Shown here in pieces: positions 24,294 to 32,897 of a stretch of DNA of 64,000 nt; the first letter of the stretch is position 1, and the number at the start of each line of letters is the position of its first letter. The position numbers were made by a program, and so were the translations under genes. Source of the DNA: Tropicibacter sp. R16_0 (GTDB taxonomy: Bacteria; Pseudomonadota; Alphaproteobacteria; Rhodobacterales; Rhodobacteraceae); NCBI RefSeq assembly GCF_017743935.1, contig NZ_JAGHRE010000005.1:124001-188000 (forward strand). The letters are read 5' to 3'. Under the pieces are notes generated by a model. The model did no database searches, was not told the DNA's origin, and saw only the letters and a program-made list of their open reading frames with translations.

Positions 24294-25952
24294 TTAAGTT
24301 GTATCGCGCCACCGATTTGCAATCGGATAGCGCCGGTCCAACCAGAACGCACGACGGCTAAGGCGCGCACCTGGGGCGGATTGAAACCGTTTATACTCGC
24401 TGATCAGCAGCAGATGCTCGACCTTGCGGGCCACATCTGCATCGAACCCGGCGGCCACGCAGTCTGCAACAGAGCCATCCTGATCGACCAGTATGTCCAA
24501 TATCGCATCCAACACCGGATAATCCGGCAGGCTGTCACTGTCTTTTTGATCTTCACGAAGCTCGGCACTTGGGGGTTTGTCGATGATGGACGACGCAATC
24601 ACCTGCCCCGCTGGCCCACGCATCCAGGCGAAGTGATGTTCGTTGCGCCAACGACAGGTTTCGAACACGCGCGTCTTGTAGAGATCCTTGATCGGGTTAT
24701 AGCCGCCGTTCATGTCACCATAGATCGTGGCATATCCGACTGCGACCTCGGATTTGTTGCCGGTGGTCAACAGCATCTCGCCGAACTTGTTCGAGATCGC
24801 CATGAGCAACAAGCCCCGCAGACGGGACTGAATGTTTTCCTCGGTCAACCCGGGCTCGGTGCCTGCAAACAGCGGCGCAAGTGTCTCTGTCACAGCGGCC
24901 CGACTGTCAGCAATGGGAACCGTGTCGTAACGCACGCCCAAGGCGTCCACCACGGCCCGCGCATCTGCCAGCGAGGCTTGGCTGGTGTACTCTGACGGCA
25001 ACATCACACAGCGCACATTGTCCGCTCCCAAAGCGTCAACTGCGATGGCCGCAACCAGTGCCGAGTCGACCCCGCCCGAAAGACCCAATACCACCTTGGA
25101 AAACCCGGCCTTGCGCAAGTAGTCACGCAACGCCTCGACCATCACGCGATAGTCCTGCTCGATCTCGGAAGGATGGCTCGCCTTGGCAGCGTCGACAACC
25201 CGCCAGCCATAATCCTGGCGTTCCAGGTCGATATGCGTAATCTCTGTATCAAACACCGGCAGTTGCAGGGCCAGTGCACCGCCTGGGTTCAGCGCAAAAC
25301 TGCCCCCGTCAAAGACCTGATCGTCTTGCCCGCCCACCATGTTCAAATAGATCAGGGGCAACCCGGTTTCGACAACACGGGACACCATGTGACTGAGCCG
25401 GATGTCATGCTTGCCGCGGTAATAGGGCGAGCCATTGGGCACCAGCAGGAACTCGGCACCGGTCTCTTCCAGCGTTTCTGCCACATCTTCGTGCCAGGCA
25501 TCCTCGCAAATGGGCGACCCGATGCGCACCCCGTCGACAGAAAACGGCCCCGCCACCGGGCCGGATTCGAACACGCGCTTTTCATCAAAAACAGCCTCGT
25601 TCGGCAGATGGTGCTTTTGCACCACCGCGCTCACCTCGCCATTTTGCAGAACCACATACGCGTTGTAGAGTTTGCCATCGATCACCCAAGGCGCGCCAAT
25701 GGCCATCGCCGGACCATCCTTGCAGGCCTTGGCCAATTCCCGCACCTGATCCATCGCAGCCTGTTGAAACGCGGGCTTCAGAACCAAATCTTGCGGGTTG
25801 TATCCGGCAATGAACATCTCGGGCAGCGCCAGCAGGTTCGCCCCGGCCTCACGCGCCGCGTCCCAAGCCCGTTTCGCCTGCTCGGCATTGCCGATCAAAT
25901 CGCCAACAGTGGGGTTGAGTTGCGCCAGAGTAATGCGGAAGCGGTCGGTCAT
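24294..25952 (-). CDS. nadE: Glutamine-dependent NAD+ synthetase
   Basis: A 552-residue two-domain enzyme that amidates deamido-NAD to NAD. The N-terminal nitrilase-like glutaminase domain shows its catalytic cysteine in GSPICEDAWH; the C-terminal synthetase domain has the ATP-binding P-loop LGLSGGVDSAL. It completes the pathway step after nadD of this window. A 110-bp gap separates it from the flavoprotein gene downstream. Confidence 0.94.
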   Translation of the reverse strand: MTDRFRITLAQLNPTVGDLIGNAEQAKRAWDAAREAGANLLALPEMFIAGYNPQDLVLKPAFQQAAMDQVRELAKACKDGPAMAIGAPWVIDGKLYNAYVVLQNGEVSAVVQKHHLPNEAVFDEKRVFESGPVAGPFSVDGVRIGSPICEDAWHEDVAETLEETGAEFLLVPNGSPYYRGKHDIRLSHMVSRVVETGLPLIYLNMVGGQDDQVFDGGSFALNPGGALALQLPVFDTEITHIDLERQDYGWRVVDAAKASHPSEIEQDYRVMVEALRDYLRKAGFSKVVLGLSGGVDSALVAAIAVDALGADNVRCVMLPSEYTSQASLADARAVVDALGVRYDTVPIADSRAAVTETLAPLFAGTEPGLTEENIQSRLRGLLLMAISNKFGEMLLTTGNKSEVAVGYATIYGDMNGGYNPIKDLYKTRVFETCRWRNEHHFAWMRGPAGQVIASSIIDKPPSAELREDQKDSDSLPDYPVLDAILDILVDQDGSVADCVAAGFDADVARKVEHLLLISEYKRFQSAPGARLSRRAFWLDRRYPIANRWRDTT

Positions 25953-26108
25953 CGGGCTCTCATTTTCGCTGATGTTTCAAGCGATGTAGCAGATCACGGG
26001 CGCTTGGAAACCCATCTGCGGCAAAAGGCGTTGCTCATGGGCGCGACCTGACTTAATTTTACGTTGTCAGCCACAAGGTTGGCCACAGATAGGGCAGGCA
26101 AAACACTC

Positions 26109-27518
26109 ATGAACCAGATCCGCATCGCGACAGTCGTTGTTTCCGCGTTGACCGTGACCACCGCGGTCTGGGCTCAAGAGGCCCAGGTTCTGACCACTCA
26201 GGACGCCATCGGTGGCGTGTATGAGGGAACGTTCCGAGGCGGTCTGCAGCATGGCACCGGTTCCTACCGCCTGCCCAATGGATACGAATATACGGGCCAA
26301 TGGGTTGACGGCGAGATCAAGGGCGAAGGCGTTGCCCGGTTCCCCAATGGCTCGGTCTATGAAGGTGAGTTTTCCAAAGGCAAGCCCGAGGGTCTGGGCC
26401 GCATCACATTCTCGGACGGCGGCACATATGAAGGTGAGTGGAAAGACGGTGTCATCAACGGTCAGGGCGTGGCGGTTTACGCCAACGGTGTCCGCTACGA
26501 GGGCAGCTTTCTGAACGCACAGCACCACGGCAAGGGCGTGATGCAAAGCCCAGGTGGCTATGTCTATGACGGCGATTGGGTCGATGGGCAAAAACAGGGC
26601 GTGGGCAAAGTCACCTACCCCGATGGCGGGGCGTATGAGGGCGAAATCCTGAATGGCCAGCGGCACGGTCAGGGCACTCTGACGTTGCCGGACGGGCTAA
26701 TCTACGTAGGCCTTTGGGCCGATGGGCAGATCAGCGGCCAAGGCAAGCTGACGCAGCCCAATGGTGATGTTTACGAAGGCGATTTGATCGCCGGACGGCG
26801 CGAGGGCAACGGCAAGGTGACTTATGCCAACGGCGACGTCTACGAAGGTCAGTTCGCCGATGATCGGCGCGAAGGGACCGGGACGTTCACCGGGACGGAC
26901 GGCTATGTCTATACTGGCAATTGGGTTGCAGGTCAGATCGAAGGACAGGGACAAGTCACCTACCCTGACGGATCGATGTACGAGGGCAACTTCCGCGCCG
27001 ATCTGGCGGATGGAATTGGCAAGATCACCTACACCAACGGTTCTACCTACGAGGGCGACTGGGTAGCGGGCGTGATCGAAGGCAATGGCACGGCCACCTA
27101 TGCAAACGGCATTGTCTACAAGGGCGAATTCAAGAACGCCAAGAACGATGGCAAAGGTGTGATGACCTATGCCGACGGGTATCGCTATGACGGCGACTGG
27201 AAAGACGGCGTGCGCCACGGCCAAGGCACAGCGACCTATCCTGACGGCTCTGTGTATACGGGGCAGTTTTTCAACGGTCAGCGCGAAGGAACCGGTGAAA
27301 TCGTGATGGCCAGCGGGTTCAAATACAATGGCGCCTGGTCCGGCGGCAAGATCAGCGGCTATGGCGTTGCGACCTATGCCAATGGCGACGTGTACGAGGG
27401 CAACTTCCTGAACGGCAAACGTCAGGGCAAGGGCACCATGCGCTACGCCAGCGGGCAAGAGGAACAAGGTGACTGGGAAAACGGCGCGCTCAAGACGGAC
27501 AACGCCTCGGACGGGTGA
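26109..27518 (+). CDS. Exported MORN-repeat protein, 19 tandem repeats
   Basis: A 469-residue protein consisting of a signal peptide (about residues 1-22, cleavage near VWA-QE) and then 23-residue MORN repeats from about residue 35 to the end: 18 complete and one degenerate, each of the form GxxYEGxWxxGxxxGxGxxxYxN. MORN repeats build long flat beta-sheets that bind lipids or proteins. With a signal peptide and no other domain it is likely a periplasmic or surface scaffold. The start at 26109 directly precedes the signal peptide. It converges on the photolyase gene. No function can be assigned. Confidence 0.85.
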   Translation: MNQIRIATVVVSALTVTTAVWAQEAQVLTTQDAIGGVYEGTFRGGLQHGTGSYRLPNGYEYTGQWVDGEIKGEGVARFPNGSVYEGEFSKGKPEGLGRITFSDGGTYEGEWKDGVINGQGVAVYANGVRYEGSFLNAQHHGKGVMQSPGGYVYDGDWVDGQKQGVGKVTYPDGGAYEGEILNGQRHGQGTLTLPDGLIYVGLWADGQISGQGKLTQPNGDVYEGDLIAGRREGNGKVTYANGDVYEGQFADDRREGTGTFTGTDGYVYTGNWVAGQIEGQGQVTYPDGSMYEGNFRADLADGIGKITYTNGSTYEGDWVAGVIEGNGTATYANGIVYKGEFKNAKNDGKGVMTYADGYRYDGDWKDGVRHGQGTATYPDGSVYTGQFFNGQREGTGEIVMASGFKYNGAWSGGKISGYGVATYANGDVYEGNFLNGKRQGKGTMRYASGQEEQGDWENGALKTDNASDG

Positions 27519-27534
27519 TGCGCGCCTCTAGCCG

Positions 27535-29061
27535 TTACACCAGCGCGCCATCAGACATCCGATCCAGAAAGGTCTGAGCCTCATTCACGATGGTGGCGCG
27601 CTTGCCATCATCCATGCGGTCCCAGGTGCGGTACATGTTGCCCATGCGTGGATTGCCCGCGAACCTATCGCGATGCCGATCCAGGAAATGCCAGTACAGC
27701 AGGTTGAACGGACAGGCCCCCTCTCCGGTCTTAGTCGTCACCGAATAGGCGCAAGACTTGCAATAATCCGACATCCGATTGATGTAGGCACCGCTTGAGA
27801 CATAGGGCTTTGACCCCACCACACCGCCGTCAGCAAACTGGCTCATTCCCACGGTGTTCGGCGCCTCGACCCATTCGAACGCATCCGCGTAGACCGCCAG
27901 ATACCATTCATGCACCTGATGCGGATCAAGTCCTGCCAACAGCGCGAAGTTTCCGGTCACCATCAGGCGCTGGATGTGGTGCGCATAAGCTTCGTCGCGC
28001 GTCTGCTCCACCGCCTGCGACAGGCAGTTCATTCGTGTCTCAACGCCCCAGTATAGCGCTGGCAATGCACGGTCGTGACCAAGGGCATTGTGGTTCACAT
28101 AATCAGGCCCTTCCAGGAAATAGATCCCCCGCACAAACTCGCGCCAGCCGATGATTTGACGAATGAACCCTTCTGCCGCGTTTATCGGCACGAGGCCCGA
28201 CTTCCACGCGGCCTCAACCCGTTGACAGACGGTGAGCGGATCCAGCAGCCCGATGTTCAGATAGGGCGAGATCACCGCATGGAATAGAAACCGCTGACCG
28301 CTGACCATTGCATCCTGATAATCGCCAAAGTTCGGCAAGGCATAGGTGATGAAATGATCCAGCGCTGTCTCGGCCTGTTCCGCGTCAGTGGCGAACCAGA
28401 ATGGGCGAAGCCTGCCAAAGTTGCCCCTGAACCGAGCCTCGACCAAATCCAGCACCTCGCTGGTGATCGCATCCGGTTCGAATTGCAGCGGCTCTGGCGG
28501 GTGCAGGTCCTTGGGTGGCGACTTGCGGTTGTCAGCGTCAAAGTTCCATTTGCCACCCGCAGGTTTGTCCCCCTCCATCATCAACCCGGTCTTGCGCCGC
28601 ATCTCGCGATAGAAAAACTCCATCCGCAGTTGCTTGCGCCCCTCGGCCCAACCTTCGAAATCGGCACGGGTGGCTACGAAGCGATCGTCGGCGAGGAACT
28701 GAACCTTTAGCGGGCAGTCGCGCAGCGCGGTGATCAGCCGCCATTCGCCCGGTGTGGTGACCAGAACCTCTGACGCGCCCAATTCCGCTGCACGGCGCAA
28801 CAACTCTCCGGGGATAGAGCCTGCGTTGTCCGGGTCGTCCAGTCGAGTGTAAGCGACGGTCCACCCCTCGCTCTCCAGTCGGGCCGCAAACTTGCGCATA
28901 GCCGATAAAATCAGCGCGATTTTCTTGGGGTGATGGGGGACGTAACCTGCCTCGGCCGCAACCTCGGCCATTACAACGACGTCGTGGGCCTTGTCAGACT
29001 GTGCCAAGGCCGACAGGCCAAGGGAAAGCTGATCACCAAGAACCAGAACCAGACGCGTCAC
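27535..29061 (-). CDS. FeS-containing bacterial cryptochrome/photolyase (PhrB/CryB type)
   Basis: A 508-residue protein of the iron-sulfur bacterial cryptochrome/photolyase group, which repairs (6-4) photoproducts with light or acts as a light sensor. Four cysteines expected to hold a 4Fe-4S cluster are present: one in MNCLSQ and three in YCKSCAYSVTTKTGEGACPF. The N-terminal half is the Rossmann-like antenna domain; the C-terminal half is the helical FAD domain. In Rhodobacter sphaeroides CryB responds to light and singlet oxygen. It overlaps the upstream SDR gene by four bases, so the two are co-translated. Confidence 0.9.
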   Translation of the reverse strand: MTRLVLVLGDQLSLGLSALAQSDKAHDVVVMAEVAAEAGYVPHHPKKIALILSAMRKFAARLESEGWTVAYTRLDDPDNAGSIPGELLRRAAELGASEVLVTTPGEWRLITALRDCPLKVQFLADDRFVATRADFEGWAEGRKQLRMEFFYREMRRKTGLMMEGDKPAGGKWNFDADNRKSPPKDLHPPEPLQFEPDAITSEVLDLVEARFRGNFGRLRPFWFATDAEQAETALDHFITYALPNFGDYQDAMVSGQRFLFHAVISPYLNIGLLDPLTVCQRVEAAWKSGLVPINAAEGFIRQIIGWREFVRGIYFLEGPDYVNHNALGHDRALPALYWGVETRMNCLSQAVEQTRDEAYAHHIQRLMVTGNFALLAGLDPHQVHEWYLAVYADAFEWVEAPNTVGMSQFADGGVVGSKPYVSSGAYINRMSDYCKSCAYSVTTKTGEGACPFNLLYWHFLDRHRDRFAGNPRMGNMYRTWDRMDDGKRATIVNEAQTFLDRMSDGALV

Positions 29062-29723
29062 CAGGGAACCGCCTTGCCCGCCCAGTCAAAGAACTGCCCA
29101 GTGTCCTCGAGCGTCAATCCCTGGATCACGTTAAGCAGGTTCATCGCGGCTTCGGACGGCTGAACCGAAGGATGACGGCCCAGGTATTTCTGAGTGAATG
29201 CGGTGGCGACGGTGCCCGGATGCAAGGACACGCAGATCGACTGCTTGTGCGTGCGGGTCAGTTCGATGGCCGTCGTGTGCACAATCTGGTTCACCGCCGC
29301 TTTCGCCGCGCGGTAGCTGACCCAGCCACCCAGGCGGTTGTCACCGATCGACCCCACCCGCGCCGAAAGCACGGCGACCACGGCGCGCCGATCCCGCGGC
29401 AACAGCCGCGCGGCATGGCGCAAAACCAGCGCAGGCCCGACGGCGTTCACCGCAAACTGATCCATCATCGCTTGCGCCGTCACCGCCTTGATCGACTTTT
29501 CCGGTGCCGCGGCCGCAATCTCGAGCGCGCCAGAAGCCACCAGGATCAGATCAAACGGCCCTTTGACATCGCCCAGAACATGCTCGACGGTCTCTGGATC
29601 CGACAGGTCCAGCCCATCGGCCGAGCGCGACAGCCCCTGGACGGCCACGCCATGCATTTGCAACTCGGCGACAAGGGCGCGTCCGATCCCGCCAGAGGCC
29701 CCAATGATCAATGCTTTATCCAT
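29058..29723 (-). CDS. Short-chain dehydrogenase/reductase
   Basis: A 221-residue SDR with the NAD(P)-binding GASGGIGRAL at residues 8-17 and the active-site YRAAKAA (YxxxK); the catalytic serine is in LSARVGS. Substrate unknown; the sequence resembles C-factor-like SDRs. It is the first gene of a two-gene unit with the photolyase, ending inside that gene's start. Confidence 0.85.
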   Translation of the reverse strand: MDKALIIGASGGIGRALVAELQMHGVAVQGLSRSADGLDLSDPETVEHVLGDVKGPFDLILVASGALEIAAAAPEKSIKAVTAQAMMDQFAVNAVGPALVLRHAARLLPRDRRAVVAVLSARVGSIGDNRLGGWVSYRAAKAAVNQIVHTTAIELTRTHKQSICVSLHPGTVATAFTQKYLGRHPSVQPSEAAMNLLNVIQGLTLEDTGQFFDWAGKAVPW

Positions 29724-29827
29724 ATCGGATGACCTAGCGGATCATCTCGCGACTTCAAATTTCTTCTTGGTCCAAATGTGGAAACTGCGCTGCATTTGCC
29801 CTGCCCGCGCGGCCCGCGCATTTTACC

Positions 29828-29856
29828 CTTTCCATTCCAAAATCGGACTGTATAAA
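29828..29856 (+). promoter_or_regulatory. Probable promoter of the leu leader
   Basis: A -35 candidate CTTTCC (four of six against CTTGAC) and -10 TATAAA are 17 bases apart. Transcription would begin about seven bases after the -10, at the ATG of the leader peptide or a base or two before it. Confidence 0.55.
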
Positions 29857-29864
29857 CTTTCCCC

Positions 29865-29948
29865 ATGATCAACCGCGCACATAATTCGACCCTGACCGCT
29901 GAATGCGGTGCGTCGCTGCGTGGCCTACTGTTCCTAATCCGCCTCTGA
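29865..29948 (+). CDS. leuL: Leucine leader peptide of leuA, probably leaderless
   Basis: A 27-codon reading frame ending in LRGLLFLIRL, with leucine codons CTG, CTA, CTG, CTA and CTC crowded before the TGA; CTA is rare in this genome. It lies 80 bp upstream of leuA and overlaps the left arm of a stem, the usual design of a ribosome-mediated leucine attenuator. No ribosome-binding site precedes it, and the predicted transcription start falls at its first codon, so translation is probably leaderless, as described for trpL in Sinorhizobium. Too short for routine annotation. Confidence 0.8.
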   Translation: MINRAHNSTLTAECGASLRGLLFLIRL

Positions 29949-29993
29949 GCGTGCCATCCGGCGCGCCCGCTCAGAGGAGGCAGCCTGCGCGCC
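29942..29993 (+). promoter_or_regulatory. Candidate attenuator stems before leuA
   Basis: Stem A pairs CCTCTGAGCG (29942-29951), which covers the last leucine codon and stop of the leader, with CGCTCAGAGG (29968-29977). Stem B pairs GGCGCGC (29960-29966, in the loop of A) with GCGCGCC (29987-29993). The two cannot form together, so a ribosome stalled at the leucine codons would shift the balance. Neither ends in a clean T-run, so which one terminates is not decided. Confidence 0.6.
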
Positions 29994-30027
29994 AAATGGC
30001 TTTAGGACAGATACGAGAGATACCAAA

Positions 30028-31602
30028 ATGACCAATATTCCTGACCAAGATCGCGTCGTGATCTTTGACACCACGCTTCGTGACGGCGAGCAAAGCCCCG
30101 GCGCGACCATGACCCATTCGGAAAAGCTCGAAATTGCGGGGCTGCTGGATGAGATGGGCGTCGACATCATTGAGGCAGGGTTCCCCATCGCCTCTGAGGG
30201 TGATTTCAAAGCCGTTTCCGAGATCGCGATGAATTCGAAGAACAGCCGCATCTGCGGTCTGGCCCGCGCGAACTTTGCCGACATCGACCGCTGCTGGGAA
30301 GCCGTGAAACACGCGGAAAAGAACCGCATTCACACCTTCATCGGCACCTCGCCCCTGCACCGCGCGATCCCGAACCTGACAATGGACGAGATGGCCGACA
30401 AGATCCACGAGACGGTGACCCACGCGCGCAACCTGTGCGAAAACGTACAATGGTCACCGATGGACGCGACCCGCACGGAATGGGACTACCTCTGCCGCGT
30501 GGTCGAGATTGCGATCAAGGCCGGCGCCACCACCATCAACATCCCGGACACCGTGGGTTACACCGCTCCCGTTGAATCGGCTGATCTGATCCGCAACCTC
30601 ATCGAGACCGTGCCCGGCGCAGATGAGGTGATCTTTGCCACCCACTGCCACAACGATCTGGGCATGGCCACAGCGAACTCGCTGGCTGCCGTCGCGGGTG
30701 GTGCCCGTCAGATCGAATGCACCATCAACGGTCTGGGCGAACGTGCGGGCAACACCGCACTCGAAGAGGTCGTGATGGCCCTGAAAGTGCGCAACGACAT
30801 CATGCCCTGGCACACCGGCATCGACACCAAAAAGCTGATGCACATCTCGCGCCGTGTGGCGACCGTGTCGGGCTTTCCGGTGCAGTTCAACAAGGCCATC
30901 GTCGGCAAGAACGCCTTTGCCCATGAATCCGGCATCCATCAGGACGGCATGCTCAAGAACAAGGAAACGTTCGAAATCATGCGCCCCGAGGATGTTGGCC
31001 TTGCAGGCACTTCGCTGCCGCTTGGCAAGCACTCGGGGCGGGCTGCGCTGCGCGACAAGCTGGAAACCCTTGGGTTCGAGGTGGGCGACAACCAGCTCAA
31101 GGACATTTTTGTCCGCTTCAAGGAACTGGCTGACCGCAAGAAAGAGGTGTTTGACGACGACGTTGTCGCGCTGATGCGCTCGGGCGAGGATGCGGAAAAC
31201 GATCACCTGCAACTGGTGTCCATGAAAGTGGTCTGCGGCACCGGTGGTCCGGCGGAATCAACTGTCGAAATGGAAATCGACGGTAAAGACGTCAGCGCAA
31301 CCGAACATGGCGACGGCCCGGTTGATGCAACGTTCAAGGCGATCCGGACGCTCTATCCCAACGCCGCGCGCCTGCAGCTCTATCAGGTGCACGCCGTGAC
31401 TGCGGGCACCGACGCGCAGGCCACTGTAACCGTGCGCCTGGAAGAGGACGGTGTGATCGCCACAGGCGAATCCGCCAACACCGACACTGTGGTTGCCAGT
31501 GCGCGCGCCTACATCAACGCGCTCAACCGTCTGATCGTACGCCGCGAAAAATCCGGCCCCGGTGTGGATGCGCGCGAGATTTCTTACAAAGACGTGACCT
31601 AA
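30028..31602 (+). CDS. leuA: 2-isopropylmalate synthase
   Basis: A 524-residue enzyme that condenses acetyl-CoA with 2-oxoisovalerate in the first committed step of leucine synthesis. The catalytic domain begins with FDTTLRDGEQSPG and holds the metal-site HCHNDLG; the C-terminal LeuA regulatory domain (about 395-515) binds leucine for feedback inhibition. Expression is probably controlled by the leucine leader upstream. The following aminotransferase of this pathway (branched-chain, ilvE) is 31 kb away. Confidence 0.95.
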   Translation: MTNIPDQDRVVIFDTTLRDGEQSPGATMTHSEKLEIAGLLDEMGVDIIEAGFPIASEGDFKAVSEIAMNSKNSRICGLARANFADIDRCWEAVKHAEKNRIHTFIGTSPLHRAIPNLTMDEMADKIHETVTHARNLCENVQWSPMDATRTEWDYLCRVVEIAIKAGATTINIPDTVGYTAPVESADLIRNLIETVPGADEVIFATHCHNDLGMATANSLAAVAGGARQIECTINGLGERAGNTALEEVVMALKVRNDIMPWHTGIDTKKLMHISRRVATVSGFPVQFNKAIVGKNAFAHESGIHQDGMLKNKETFEIMRPEDVGLAGTSLPLGKHSGRAALRDKLETLGFEVGDNQLKDIFVRFKELADRKKEVFDDDVVALMRSGEDAENDHLQLVSMKVVCGTGGPAESTVEMEIDGKDVSATEHGDGPVDATFKAIRTLYPNAARLQLYQVHAVTAGTDAQATVTVRLEEDGVIATGESANTDTVVASARAYINALNRLIVRREKSGPGVDAREISYKDVT

Positions 31603-31612
31603 CTATCACGCG

Positions 31613-31630
31613 CCCCGCCTTTGGGCGGGG
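31613..31630. terminator. Short GC hairpin after leuA
   Basis: CCCCGCC and GGCGGGG, seven pairs with a four-base loop, sit between the convergent leuA and racemase genes. No T-run. Confidence 0.45.
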
Positions 31631-31632
31631 TG

Positions 31633-32325
31633 CTACCCTTGCAGGGCCTGATCCAATGCAGTCGCGCAATGGATCAATGTTGTGTCGAACACGGGCACGG
31701 AAACATTGCCCTGATTCAGCAACATTCCAACTTCGGTGCATCCCAGGATGAGGCAATCCGCCCCTTGGGCAACCAATCGCTCGGCAATTTCAACATAGGC
31801 CGCGCGGCTGGTGTCCAACGTGATGTCCTTGCACAGCTCTTCGTAAATGATCCGGTGAGTTTCGGCCCGGTCCGCTTCATTCGGCAAGACAGGCAACAAT
31901 CCCGCATCACGAAGCCGATCCGTGTAAAAGCTTTGCTCCATCGTGAACGCCGTCGCCATAAGGCCCGGTGCGGACAGGCCAGCCGCCGTGATGGCTTGGG
32001 CAGTTGTGTCCGCGATATGCAAAAGCGGGATGCCAACGCCCGTCATCATCTGATCTGCCAGCTTGTGCATCGTGTTTGTGGCCAAGATCAACAGATCAGC
32101 TCCGCCCTGCTCCAAGGCCTTGGCCTCGGCATTCAGGATGGCACCTGCTGCCTCCCATTCCCCGTTCACCTGCAGGCGCTCGATGGCGGCGAAGTCGAGC
32201 GAGCGGATGAGCAATTCGGGCGAATGCAGCCCACCCAGACGCGCCTGCGTCTGGTCGCATAATTCACGGAAATAGATCTGGGTGGACGCGGCGGACATGC
32301 CGCCGAGTATGCCTATGGTTTTCAT
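31633..32325 (-). CDS. Aspartate/glutamate racemase-family protein, YgeA-like
   Basis: A 230-residue member of the Asp/Glu racemase superfamily. Ordinary members use two catalytic cysteines; here the first is threonine (T83 in LATNTMHK) and the second is cysteine (C196 in LGCTEVG). The same Thr83/Cys pair occurs in E. coli YgeA, described as an L-specific Asp/Glu racemase, so this is that subgroup rather than a damaged enzyme. The start at 32325 directly precedes the conserved KTIGILGGMS; an upstream ATG would add 14 unconserved residues. Confidence 0.82.
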   Translation of the reverse strand: MKTIGILGGMSAASTQIYFRELCDQTQARLGGLHSPELLIRSLDFAAIERLQVNGEWEAAGAILNAEAKALEQGGADLLILATNTMHKLADQMMTGVGIPLLHIADTTAQAITAAGLSAPGLMATAFTMEQSFYTDRLRDAGLLPVLPNEADRAETHRIIYEELCKDITLDTSRAAYVEIAERLVAQGADCLILGCTEVGMLLNQGNVSVPVFDTTLIHCATALDQALQG

Positions 32326-32387
32326 TGGGTGGCCCGGCCTTGTCGGATATGGACGTGTCCGGGCCAAGGTACTCGGAAAAATCCGAC

Positions 32388-32879
32388 TTACCAGTAGTAG
32401 AACGTCAAATCGACCTTTCCGGGTTCGACCAACGAATACTCGAACACCGGATCGCTATACAGGTCATTCGACCCCGAAATCGCATAGCCTTCGGTCGGCA
32501 AGTAGCTCTCGTCATAGTTCAACTCATAGTCGCCGTTTTCATCATGGATGGCGACGATGGCGTAGTAGCTGTTGTTGAGATCCGGAAAATCCAACCGCTG
32601 CGGGTAGGTGTTGGCTGGCACCTCAAGATAGCCGACCGCGTTCTGGTAATCCATATTGGCAAAGGGCTCGGCCCGATCAAACACCATGACGATCAGGTTG
32701 CCGGTTTCATTGCGCGCGCCATGCAGGTTGACGGTCAGGCCTGCATCCGAAGTCGCGCCCGAGGTTGAGACAGAGGCGTCGGGCAGATCAACCGAAAACC
32801 CGGCGGCGAGCCATGCGCCGCCCACAAACAGGGCGGCCGTGGCCATGGCGGCGGTGATGCGTTGTACGTTGGATGGCAT
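32388..32879 (-). CDS. Exported DUF2141 protein
   Basis: A 163-residue protein with an N-terminal hydrophobic segment and a DUF2141 beta-sandwich, recognised by NLIVMVFDRAEPFAN and the acidic, calcium-like AIHDENGDYELNYD. It is probably periplasmic. The gene lies 18 bp downstream of the membrane hydroxylase gene on the same strand; these two families often occur together. The role is unknown. Confidence 0.75.
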   Translation of the reverse strand: MPSNVQRITAAMATAALFVGGAWLAAGFSVDLPDASVSTSGATSDAGLTVNLHGARNETGNLIVMVFDRAEPFANMDYQNAVGYLEVPANTYPQRLDFPDLNNSYYAIVAIHDENGDYELNYDESYLPTEGYAISGSNDLYSDPVFEYSLVEPGKVDLTFYYW

Positions 32880-32897
32880 CTGTGCTGTCCTTGTGGC

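Noticed and set aside
26109-27518. Apparent DNA tandem repeat
   Set aside because: The 69-base periodicity comes from MORN protein repeats; DNA units are diverged, so it is not a separate repeat element.
29739-29744. TGATCC on the minus strand before the SDR-photolyase genes, as a sigma-E -35 element
   Set aside because: No CGTA-like -10 at the right distance, and the position is too close to the SDR start codon.
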